64,000 nucleotides of DNA from Mesorhizobium carmichaelinearum (GTDB lineage Bacteria; Pseudomonadota; Alphaproteobacteria; Rhizobiales; Rhizobiaceae), in assembly GCF_900199455.1 (NCBI RefSeq), contig NZ_FZQR01000010.1, forward strand, positions 246,372 to 310,371. Direction: 5' to 3'. The notes under the pieces were generated by a model. The model worked only from the letters and a program-made list of their open reading frames with translations. It ran no database searches and was not told the origin of the DNA. This document shows, piece by piece, positions 51,713 through 59,237 of the stretch. The number at the start of each line of letters is the position of its first letter. Positions within the stretch are counted from its first letter, which is position 1. Made by a program: the position numbers and the translations under genes.

Positions 51713-53028
51713 GCGCGGGCCCTCGCTATCGCATGGAAGAAGGTGCCGCTGACAGGGCCGCGCCGGTAGCCGGAGGCGCCGATCGGATTGCCCTGGCCGT
51801 CGGCGAGGTCGGCCAAAGGCTCGTCATTGCCGGTGGCCGTCATCTGCGCATAGTGGAACTCGTGGCCACGGATCAGCGCGCCTTGCGCGCCCAGCGGGCA
51901 ATCGGCGCGCAGCCGCGCCTCGCGATAGCCGAGGTTCATCTTGCGCTTGGCGAAGCTGGTGGCGTGGCCGAGCAGGCCGAGCATGCGATGCGTCTCACCG
52001 GCGGCATCCTCCAGCGCTTCACCAAGCACCATGAAGCCGCCGCACTCGCCATGGATCGGCTTCGTCGCCGCAAATCTTGACATGCCGGCTTTGAAGGTCT
52101 CGGCGGCGGCAAGCTTGCCGGCGTGAAGCTCGGGATAGCCGCCGGGCAGCCAGCAGACATCACAGCTGTCGTCGGGCGCCTCATCGGCGAGCGGCGAGAA
52201 CGGGACGATTTCCGCGCCGGCCTTGCGCCAGTACGCGGCGACATGCGGATAGAGGAAGGTGAAGGCGGCATCCTCGGCCAGCGCGATGCGTTGGCCCGGC
52301 GGCTGCAGCGCGTCGGCGAAGTCGCCGGCCGCCGGGGTGAGGGGCGTTGCCAGCGCCATCACGGCATCTAGGTCGAGCGATTTCTCCGCCATGTCGGCCA
52401 GCCGGTCGAGATGCGCCATGAGGTCATCATACTCGCCGGCCTGGACAAGACCGAGATGGCGCTCGGGCAAATTGAGCGTGGGGTCGCGCAAGATGGCGCC
52501 GACGACGGGCAGGCCGATCGCCTCGATGGCGTCGCCGGACAGGCGGCGGTGGCGCTCGCTGCCCAGCCGGTTGAGCACGACGCCGGCCATGCGCACATCC
52601 GGATCGTAAGTGGCAAATCCCTTGGCGACGGCCGCCGCCGTGGTCGATTGTCCGGACACGTCGAGCACCAGCAATACCGGCAGGCCGTAGAGTCGAGCGA
52701 GGTCGGCCGCCGAGCCGGTACGGCCCGGCGCGGCCGGAATGCCGTCGAACAGGCCCATGGCGCTTTCGAGGATGACGAAATCAGTGTCGTCGGCCTGTTG
52801 CGCGGCGAGTGCATTGAGCAGCGACGGCGGCATCGCCCAGCTGTCGAGATTGACGCCGGACAGGCCGGTGGCGGCGGTGTGGAAACCGGGGTCGATATAG
52901 TCGGGGCCGGATTTGGCGCCGCGCACTTTCAGGCCGCGCCGGGTGAGCGCGCGCAAGATGCCGATGGTGACGCTGGTTTTGCCCGAGCCGGAGCGCGGCG
53001 CGCCGATGATGATGGCGCGGGCGGTCAT
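51709..53028 (-). CDS. cobB: Hydrogenobyrinic acid a,c-diamide synthase
   Basis: A 439-residue amidotransferase that amidates the a and c side chains of hydrogenobyrinate, using ATP and glutamine. The N-terminal P-loop is APRSGSGKTSVTIGIL, and the C-terminal GATase domain has VCWLPGGYPELHAGKLAAAETF and HGECGGFMVLGE (catalytic Cys). The length is typical. Its ATG at 53028 overlaps cobA, and its own stop overlaps cobS. Confidence 0.95.
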   Translation of the reverse strand: MTARAIIIGAPRSGSGKTSVTIGILRALTRRGLKVRGAKSGPDYIDPGFHTAATGLSGVNLDSWAMPPSLLNALAAQQADDTDFVILESAMGLFDGIPAAPGRTGSAADLARLYGLPVLLVLDVSGQSTTAAAVAKGFATYDPDVRMAGVVLNRLGSERHRRLSGDAIEAIGLPVVGAILRDPTLNLPERHLGLVQAGEYDDLMAHLDRLADMAEKSLDLDAVMALATPLTPAAGDFADALQPPGQRIALAEDAAFTFLYPHVAAYWRKAGAEIVPFSPLADEAPDDSCDVCWLPGGYPELHAGKLAAAETFKAGMSRFAATKPIHGECGGFMVLGEALEDAAGETHRMLGLLGHATSFAKRKMNLGYREARLRADCPLGAQGALIRGHEFHYAQMTATGNDEPLADLADGQGNPIGASGYRRGPVSGTFFHAIARARA

Positions 53029-53843
53029 GCTTGCCCCGTCAATGCCGCGCGCATGGCGACGATGCCGCCGACGACGATCAGCGCCGGCGAGGTCAGCCCT
53101 GCGGCGGCCGCTTCCTCGGCGATGGTTGCGAGCGTGGCGACGACGGTTCGCTCCTGCGGCGTGGTGGCGGCGACAATCACCGCCGCCGGCGTCGATGGCG
53201 CCAACCCGCCGTCGAGCAGGGCGGCTGCGATCAGCGGCAGATTGGCCATGCCCATATAGACGACGACTGGCTGGCCGGTGCGAGCGATCGCCGCCCAGTC
53301 GATGTCGTCATCGGTGCCGGCAGCATGGCCGGTCGCCAGGATCACCGCCTTGTTGATGCCGCGCATGGTGGCCGGAATGCCGGTGGCGGCTAGCGCGCTG
53401 AGCCCCGATGTCAGGCCCGGCAGCACGCGAAACGGGATGTTTTCGCGCGCGAGAGCCAAAGCTTCTTCGCCGCCACGGCCGAAAATATAGGGGTCGCCGC
53501 CCTTCAGCCTGACGACGCGGCGGCCTTCACACGCCAGCCGCACCAGCAGAGCGGTGATGTCGTCCTGCTTCATCGAGGGTTTTCCGCCGCGCTTGCCGGC
53601 GAAGAAAAGCTCGGCATTTGCGGCAACCGCAACCACATCCGGTGAAACCAGCGCGTCATAGACCAGCGCATCCGCCTCGGCCAAAGCCGCCAGCACTTCC
53701 AGCGTCAGGCAGCCGGGGTCGCCGGGGCCGGCGCCGGCCAGCCAGACATGGCCCGGCTCCAGCGGGCGCGGCTTGAAGTTCAGCCGGGCAAGCGCCTGTT
53801 CGAGCGTGGCGTTTTCGCCTTTGGTTTTGGTGCTGCCGCTCAC
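53025..53843 (-). CDS. cobA: Uroporphyrinogen-III C-methyltransferase
   Basis: A 272-residue SAM-dependent enzyme that methylates C2 and C7 of uroporphyrinogen III to give precorrin-2, the branch point to corrin. VWLAGAGPGDPGCLTL (SAM site), VRLKGGDPYIFGRGGEE and TGHAAGTDDDIDW are family motifs. It lacks the siroheme-forming domains of CysG, as expected in the dedicated cobalamin route. It is overlapped at both ends by its neighbours. Confidence 0.95.
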   Translation of the reverse strand: MSGSTKTKGENATLEQALARLNFKPRPLEPGHVWLAGAGPGDPGCLTLEVLAALAEADALVYDALVSPDVVAVAANAELFFAGKRGGKPSMKQDDITALLVRLACEGRRVVRLKGGDPYIFGRGGEEALALARENIPFRVLPGLTSGLSALAATGIPATMRGINKAVILATGHAAGTDDDIDWAAIARTGQPVVVYMGMANLPLIAAALLDGGLAPSTPAAVIVAATTPQERTVVATLATIAEEAAAAGLTSPALIVVGGIVAMRAALTGQA

Positions 53844-54604
53844 AATCTGTCCCGTCCGCGAAAACGCCGTTGGTAGTGGGCGTCGTACAATGAACTCTCG
53901 CCAAAACCTTCCGCCGCCAGCGAGCGGCCGACGAAGATGATCGCCGTGCGCTCCATCGGATCGGCGGCAAGCTGTGCCTCGATCGTTTCCAGTGTACCGG
54001 TCAGCACCCGCTCATCCGGCCAGGAGGCGCGGAAGACGATCGCCACCGGGCAATCGCCGCCATAATGCGGCGTCAGCTCTGCGACGACGCGGTCGATGGC
54101 GTGGATGGCAAGATGGATGGCAAGCGTGGCGCCGGTGCGGCCGAAGCCAGCCAGCGTTTCGCCGGGCGGCATTTTTGACGCGCGGCCGGAGACACGGGTC
54201 AGCACCAGGCTTTGCGCGACTTCGGGGATGGTCAGTTCGCGGCGCAGTGCGGCTGCGGCAGCGGCGAAGGAGGGCACGCCTGGCGTCAGCGTGTAGGGGA
54301 TGCCATGCTTTTCCAGCCGGCGGATCTGCTCGGCCACCGCGCTCCACACCGACAGGTCGCCGGAATGCAGGCGGGCGACATCGTGGCCTGCCTTGTGGGC
54401 CGCGACATAGGCCGCCTCGATCTCGTCGAGCGACATCGGCGCGGTGTCGATAAGTTTCGTGCCCGGCGCGCAATGCTGCAGCAATTCGGGCGCAACGATC
54501 GAGCCGGCATGCAGGCAGACCGGACAGCTTGCCAGGAGCTTCGCGCCGCGCAGCGTGATGAGGTCGGCGGCACCTGGACCAGCGCCGATGAAATGAACAG
54601 TCAT
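53840..54604 (-). CDS. cobM: Precorrin-4 C11-methyltransferase
   Basis: A 254-residue corrin methyltransferase. VHFIGAGPGAADLITLRGAKLL, LHSGDLSVWSAVAEQ and YTLTPGVPSFAAAAAAL match CobM/CbiF. It makes precorrin-5 from precorrin-4. Its start overlaps the cobE stop by 4 nt. Confidence 0.95.
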   Translation of the reverse strand: MTVHFIGAGPGAADLITLRGAKLLASCPVCLHAGSIVAPELLQHCAPGTKLIDTAPMSLDEIEAAYVAAHKAGHDVARLHSGDLSVWSAVAEQIRRLEKHGIPYTLTPGVPSFAAAAAALRRELTIPEVAQSLVLTRVSGRASKMPPGETLAGFGRTGATLAIHLAIHAIDRVVAELTPHYGGDCPVAIVFRASWPDERVLTGTLETIEAQLAADPMERTAIIFVGRSLAAEGFGESSLYDAHYQRRFRGRDRL

Positions 54605-55122
54605 GGCGCGTCTCCGCTGATGGCGATGGCGCAGGTGACCGGGCCAAGCACAATTCGGGGGCCGAGCAGTTTTGCACCGGTGCCGGCAACGGCGAGCGCC
54701 GACGCTTCGGAAACCGAGGGCGTGCCGAGGTTGCGCGAGGCGGCCCCCTCATCCGGCCCTTCGGGCCACCTGTGCCGGGGCGAGTCACTGGCCTCGCCCG
54801 TCCTTCGGACCCCCGTCGGGGAGAAGAGACTGGCGGCGCCGCTGGCAATCTCCTCTCCCCTCGGGGAGAGGTCAGCCGAGCGAAGCGGAGGCTGGGTGAG
54901 GGGGAGCGACGGTTCGGATCCAGCGATATCCACCACTATCACTGGGAGGTTGAGTTCACGGCCGGCAGCGAAAATGGCTTCTTCGTTTCGCTTGAACTCG
55001 GTCGTCGCCAATGCGGAAAGCGCCGTCATTGCCAGCCCATGCGCCTCGAGCGCGGTCTCTATCGCGGCAAGTACGTCTTCAACGCCAACGCCTTTTCGGC
55101 TGCCGATGCCCGCGACGATCAT
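54601..55122 (-). CDS. cobE: CobE / CbiG C-terminal-like protein with an in-frame repeat insertion
   Basis: A 173-residue protein where CobE is usually about 120-140. The core is recognisable: MIVAGIGSRKGVGVEDVLAAIETAL, ALATTEFKRNEEAIF, then TPSVSEASALAVAG and VTCAIA near the C-terminus. Between about residues 68 and 128 lies a peptide (PSLPLTQPPLRSADLSPRGE ... RTGEASDSPRHRWPEGPDEG) encoded by a palindromic repeat, with no stop or shift. CobE is needed for precorrin maturation in aerobic B12 synthesis; its exact step is unclear. ATG 55122 gives an ATGA overlap with cobL, as elsewhere in this operon. Confidence 0.85.
   Translation of the reverse strand: MIVAGIGSRKGVGVEDVLAAIETALEAHGLAMTALSALATTEFKRNEEAIFAAGRELNLPVIVVDIAGSEPSLPLTQPPLRSADLSPRGEEIASGAASLFSPTGVRRTGEASDSPRHRWPEGPDEGAASRNLGTPSVSEASALAVAGTGAKLLGPRIVLGPVTCAIAISGDAP
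54744..54904. repeat. Palindromic repeat element inside cobE
   Basis: A roughly 160-bp composite with imperfect terminal inverted repeats (CCCCCTCATCCGG at the left, CTGGGTGAGGGGG at the right) and internal hairpins such as GGCCCTTCGGGCC and CTCTCCCC-TC-GGGGAGAG (54853-54870). This form resembles the dispersed intergenic palindromic repeats of rhizobia, yet here it is read as protein on the minus strand. Ends are approximate. Confidence 0.8.
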
Positions 55123-56354
55123 GGCTTCACCCAGCTCCATTGGGTGACCGGCATGGCAGGCCGCAAGGCCTGCATTGAGCCGACCGGCGAGGCGCGCGAA
55201 ATGTTTATCCGGGTAAGATCGCCGCCCAGTTTTATGTGCTGAGCGAGAAGCAGGGCTTCCATCTCCAGCGTCACCGCATTGGCGACCAAGCGGCCACCAG
55301 GGCGCAGTGCCTTGATGGCGACCTTCAACACCCCGGTGTCGCTGCCGCCACCGCCGATGAAGATCGCATCCGGCGTGTTCAGCCCGGCAAGTGCCTTTGG
55401 GGCGCTGCCTTCCACCACCACCAGTCCGGGAACGCCACAGGCGGCGGCGTTGCGGTGGATGCGGGCGGCGCGGCTCGGGTCGGCCTCGATGGCAATCGTG
55501 CGCATCAGGGGGTGGGCGAGCATCCATTCGATGCCGATGGAGCCGGAGCCGGCGCCGATGTCCCACAGCAATTCGCCACGCCTCGGCGCCAGCGCCGAAA
55601 GGGTGATGGCGCGGATTTCGCGTTTGGTGATCTGGCCGTCATGGTCGAAGAGATGATCGGCAAGGCCGAACGCCAATGGCAGAACACGCGCATCTGGGCC
55701 GGATTCAACTTCGACCGCCAACACGTTGAGCGGATTGATGTTTTCGAAATCGAAGGCATCGGCACGGGCTGAGCGCAGCGTTTCCTTCGACCCGCCCAGC
55801 GCCTCCAGGACCGTCAGCTGAGAGGCGCCGAAGTCGAGTTCGGTGAGCAGCCGGGCGATTGCCGGGGGTGCTTCGGCATCGGATGTCAGCGCCAATATAC
55901 GCGCGTTGGGCTGCAGCAGCGGCCGGATCAGGTCGAGCGGCCAGCCATGCAGCGAGACCGTCTCGATATCCTGCAGCGCCCAGCCAAGCCGTGCGGCCGC
56001 CAGCGAAATGGCTGACGGCGCGGGAATGACGTGCATCTCCTGCGGCTTGACCTTACGGGCGAGCGTCGCGCCGACGCCGTGGAAAAACGGATCGCCGGAA
56101 GCGAGCACGCAGACGTTTCTGCCGGCAAGCGCCAGCACGTCGGCCATCCCGGCATCGAAAGGCACCGGCCAGGGCTGCGGCTCGCCCTTGGCGAAGGACG
56201 CGACAAGGGCCAGATGCCGCTTGCCGCCGAAGATGAATTCGGCTCTGCTAATCCGCTGCTTGGCCTCGTCGCCGAGACCCGCTAAACCGTCCTCGCCGAT
56301 GCCAATCACCGTCAGCCATTTCGGCCTGGCGCCGCGCGGACCCTCAGCAGGCAT
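55119..56354 (-). CDS. cobL: Precorrin-6Y C5,15-methyltransferase (decarboxylating)
   Basis: A 411-residue fusion: an N-terminal CbiE-like methyltransferase (KWLTVIGIGEDGLAGLGDEA, VLASGDPFFHGVG) and a C-terminal CbiT-like domain (LLWDIGAGSGSIGIEWMLAHP, FIGGGG). It methylates C5 and C15 and removes the C12 acetate carboxyl. I use ATG 56354 (MPAEGPRGARPK). That start overlaps the divergent cobK start (56353-56358), leaving no intergenic promoter space. Confidence 0.95.
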   Translation of the reverse strand: MPAEGPRGARPKWLTVIGIGEDGLAGLGDEAKQRISRAEFIFGGKRHLALVASFAKGEPQPWPVPFDAGMADVLALAGRNVCVLASGDPFFHGVGATLARKVKPQEMHVIPAPSAISLAAARLGWALQDIETVSLHGWPLDLIRPLLQPNARILALTSDAEAPPAIARLLTELDFGASQLTVLEALGGSKETLRSARADAFDFENINPLNVLAVEVESGPDARVLPLAFGLADHLFDHDGQITKREIRAITLSALAPRRGELLWDIGAGSGSIGIEWMLAHPLMRTIAIEADPSRAARIHRNAAACGVPGLVVVEGSAPKALAGLNTPDAIFIGGGGSDTGVLKVAIKALRPGGRLVANAVTLEMEALLLAQHIKLGGDLTRINISRASPVGSMQALRPAMPVTQWSWVKP

Positions 56355-56355
56355 G

Positions 56356-57123
56356 ATGACCCACCGCATTCTGATCCTTGGCGGCACCACGGAAGCCCGG
56401 CAACTGGCCGGGAAACTGGCCGCGCGCGCCGATTGCTCGGTTACGCTGTCGCTGGCCGGTCGCACCGAAAACCCGATCGCCCAGAACGTGCCGACAAGGG
56501 TCGGCGGCTTTGGTGGTGCTGGCGGGCTGGCGGCCTATCTCAATGACATGCGGATCGACCTGCTGGTCGACGCCACGCATCCCTATGCGGCGCGGATCTC
56601 GGCCAATGCCGCGCAAGCGGCACGCATGGCCGGCGCGCCGATTGTCGCCCTGCGCCGCCCGGGCTGGGAGCCTGTCGAAGGCGACCGCTGGACTGAAGCC
56701 GACACTGTCGGCGAGGCCGTGCAAGCGCTTGGAGCGGTGCCGCGCCGCGTCTTCCTGGCGCTGGGACGGCAAGAGGTCGCTGCGTTCGAGGCGGCGCCCC
56801 AACACCACTATCTCATCCGCAGCGTCGATCCGGTCGAGCCGAAGCTGGCCGTGCCCGATGCTGACTATCTGCTGTCGCGCGGCCCGTTTCGGCAGGACGA
56901 CGAACGCATGCTGCTGGAAAACCATCGCATCGATGTCGTCGTGTCCAAGAACAGTGGCGGCGCCGCGACCTACGGCAAGATCGCCGCGGCACGAGCGCTT
57001 GGCATCGAGGTGGTCATGGTCCGCAGGCCTGATCTGCCGGACGTGCCTTCGGCTGAAACCGTTGATGAGCTGGCCGCAATGGTCGATCATTTTGTCGAAC
57101 CCGCTGCCGAGCGCGGCGTGTAG
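56356..57123 (+). CDS. cobK: Precorrin-6A reductase
   Basis: A 255-residue NADPH-dependent enzyme that reduces precorrin-6A to precorrin-6B. The opening MTHRILILGGTTEARQLAG, DLLVDATHPYAARISANA, SRGPF and VSKNSGG are the CobK/CbiJ hallmarks. It is the only cob gene on the plus strand, inserted between cobJ and cobL. An ATG at 56353 gives one extra residue; AGCAGG sits better for 56356. Its 3' end overlaps cobJ by 37 bp in opposite orientation. Its promoter must lie inside the cobL coding sequence. Confidence 0.93.
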   Translation: MTHRILILGGTTEARQLAGKLAARADCSVTLSLAGRTENPIAQNVPTRVGGFGGAGGLAAYLNDMRIDLLVDATHPYAARISANAAQAARMAGAPIVALRRPGWEPVEGDRWTEADTVGEAVQALGAVPRRVFLALGRQEVAAFEAAPQHHYLIRSVDPVEPKLAVPDADYLLSRGPFRQDDERMLLENHRIDVVVSKNSGGAATYGKIAAARALGIEVVMVRRPDLPDVPSAETVDELAAMVDHFVEPAAERGV

Positions 57124-57851
57124 ACCAGCGCCGGTCTGTCGCCACGCTTGATGATGCGGGTTTCCGGCGAGCCGATGATGATGCAGGTCGCCATGTCGGC
57201 CTTCTGCGCGTCGACATCGGCCAGCAGATAGACCTCGATGCGTTCGTCGGGACGGCCGGCGGCGCGGCCGAAGATGACCGGCGTGGTGCCGGGCAGGATC
57301 GCGGTAAGGCACTCGAAGGCGCGGCCCAACTGCCAGGGGCGGGCCTTGCTGATTGGGTTGTAGAGCGCGATGACGAAGCCGGCGCCGGCTGCCGCGAGGA
57401 GGCGCAGTTCGATCAGATCCCACGGCTTCAGATTGTCGGACAGCGAAATGGCGCAGAAATCATGGCCGAGCGGGGCGCCGATACGGGCGGCAACGGCGAG
57501 CATTGCGGTGATGCCAGGCACGACGGCGACATCGACCGTGCGCCACTCGGCCGGGCCGGCCTCGATCGCCTCGCAGACGGCGGCCGCCATGGCGAAGACG
57601 CCGGGATCGCCACCGGAAACCACGGCGACGTCATAGCCCTCGGCGGCCTTGGTCAAGGCATCCTTGGAGCGGGCGAGCTCCTCGCGATTGTCGGAGGCGA
57701 CACGGGTCTGGTCCGTGCGCAGCTCCAGCCGGTCGAGATAGGGCTTGTAGCCATAGAAGAATTTTGCCTCGGCAACGGCGCGGCTGGCTTCAGGCGTGAC
57801 CTGATCGGCATTGCCGGGCCCGAGGCCGATGACGGTGAGACGGCCGCTCAT
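57087..57851 (-). CDS. cobJ: Precorrin-3B C17-methyltransferase
   Basis: A 254-residue ring-contraction methyltransferase. LTVIGLGPGNADQVTPEASRA, VVSGGDPGVFAMAAAVCEA and ALYNPISKARPWQLGRAFE are typical. It converts precorrin-3B to precorrin-4. Its stop region overlaps the 3' end of cobK, and its ATG overlaps the cobI stop. Confidence 0.95.
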   Translation of the reverse strand: MSGRLTVIGLGPGNADQVTPEASRAVAEAKFFYGYKPYLDRLELRTDQTRVASDNREELARSKDALTKAAEGYDVAVVSGGDPGVFAMAAAVCEAIEAGPAEWRTVDVAVVPGITAMLAVAARIGAPLGHDFCAISLSDNLKPWDLIELRLLAAAGAGFVIALYNPISKARPWQLGRAFECLTAILPGTTPVIFGRAAGRPDERIEVYLLADVDAQKADMATCIIIGSPETRIIKRGDRPALVYTPRSAAGSTK

Positions 57852-58606
57852 GCCTGTGCTCCCAGTGCGCCGGGCCGGCCGGACCAGCCGGCGACCAATA
57901 TGATGGCGAAATAGGGCGCCTTGTCGTCCTGTTTGTCGGCAAGCTTCATCGAGACGCTGCCGGCCATGGTGCCACGCTCGACATAGACGGCGCGCGTCAG
58001 CTTGCCGGTGGCTTCCAGCGCGCGCCGGATCTTGGGCAGGTTGCGGCCGACCTTCATGATGACGGCGGCGTCGGTGTCAGCGAGGCGACGCGTCAGCTCG
58101 AACTCGCTCATCGTGCCGGGCAGCACCGTCAGCACGTCATCGCCCTGGACGATCGGCACACCGGTCTGCGACCAGCAGCCGGACATGGCGGTGACGCCGG
58201 GAATGACTTCCGTGGGGAAGCGATGGGCAAGGCGCACATGCAGATGCATGTAGGATCCGTAGAACAGCGGGTCGCCTTCGGACAACACGGCAACCACCCT
58301 GCCGGCTTCGAGGTGTTCGGCGACCTTTTCGGCCGACTCCTCGTAGAAACCGGTGATCTGCGAGCGGTAATCGTCGTGTTCCTTGTCGATCTCGGTGGTG
58401 ACGGGATAGAGCAACGGCAGCTCCAGCATGTCCGGCCGGAAGCGCGCCTCGACGATGGCACGCGCATTGCTGTTGTTGCCGCGCTTGGCGAAATAGGCGA
58501 CGACATCGGCCTCGGCCAAGGCGCGCGCAGCCTTCAGCGTCAACAATTCGGGGTCGCCGGGACCGGTGCCGACGCCGACGAGACGGCCTTTTGGAAGCGC
58601 GTTCAC
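57848..58606 (-). CDS. cobI: Precorrin-2 C20-methyltransferase
   Basis: A 252-residue methyltransferase making precorrin-3A. LVGVGTGPGDPELLTLKAARAL, VAVLSEGDPLFYGSYMHL and VIPGVTAMSGCWSQTGVPI are CobI/CbiL signatures. The gene overlaps cobH and cobJ by 4 nt at each end. Confidence 0.95.
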   Translation of the reverse strand: MNALPKGRLVGVGTGPGDPELLTLKAARALAEADVVAYFAKRGNNSNARAIVEARFRPDMLELPLLYPVTTEIDKEHDDYRSQITGFYEESAEKVAEHLEAGRVVAVLSEGDPLFYGSYMHLHVRLAHRFPTEVIPGVTAMSGCWSQTGVPIVQGDDVLTVLPGTMSEFELTRRLADTDAAVIMKVGRNLPKIRRALEATGKLTRAVYVERGTMAGSVSMKLADKQDDKAPYFAIILVAGWSGRPGALGAQA

Positions 58607-59235
58607 AGGCCGGGCCTCGCCAGCGAATTGAGCGCGGCGGCGGTCATGGCGCTGCCGCCAAGCCGGCCGCGGACAATGGCATAGGGCACGCCATAGGAAT
58701 TCTCGGCCAGCGCATCCTTGGATTCGGCGGCGCCGACGAAGCCGACCGGCATGCCGATAATGGCCGCCGGCTTCGGCGCGCCGTCACGCAGCTTCTCCAG
58801 GAGATAGAACAGCGCGGTCGGCGCATTGCCTATAGCGACGACCGAACCGGCCATGCGCTCGCCCCACAGGTCGATCGCGGCGGCCGAGCGGGTGTTGCCG
58901 ATCGCCTTGGCGATGTCATGCGTGCGCGGGTCGCGCAGCGTGCAGATCACCTCGTTGCCGGCCGGCAGGCGGGCGCGGGTGACGCCATGCGAGACCATTT
59001 CCGCGTCACAGAAGATCGGCGCGCCGGCGGCAAGGGCCTTGCGCGCGGCGGTGACGAAATCAGGCGAGAAAACGAAATGGCTTGATGCTTCGACCTGGCC
59101 GCAGGCATGGATCATGCGGATGGCCACATCGGCCTCGGCTTCCGAAAAGCGCGAGAGGTCGGCCTCGGCGCGGATGATGGCGAAGGAGCGCTCGTAGATC
59201 GCCGTGCCGTCGTGGATGTAGTCGTAGGCGGCCAT
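58603..59235 (-). CDS. cobH: Precorrin-8X methylmutase
   Basis: A 210-residue enzyme that migrates the C11 methyl to C12 to give hydrogenobyrinate. IRMIHACGQVEASSHFVFS carries the essential His, and IIGMPVGFVGAAESKDAL follows. I use ATG 59235 (MAAYDYIHDG), 2 nt after the cobG stop; the frame is open further to 59292. It runs into cobI with a 4-nt overlap. Confidence 0.95.
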   Translation of the reverse strand: MAAYDYIHDGTAIYERSFAIIRAEADLSRFSEAEADVAIRMIHACGQVEASSHFVFSPDFVTAARKALAAGAPIFCDAEMVSHGVTRARLPAGNEVICTLRDPRTHDIAKAIGNTRSAAAIDLWGERMAGSVVAIGNAPTALFYLLEKLRDGAPKPAAIIGMPVGFVGAAESKDALAENSYGVPYAIVRGRLGGSAMTAAALNSLARPGL

Positions 59236-59237
59236 GC

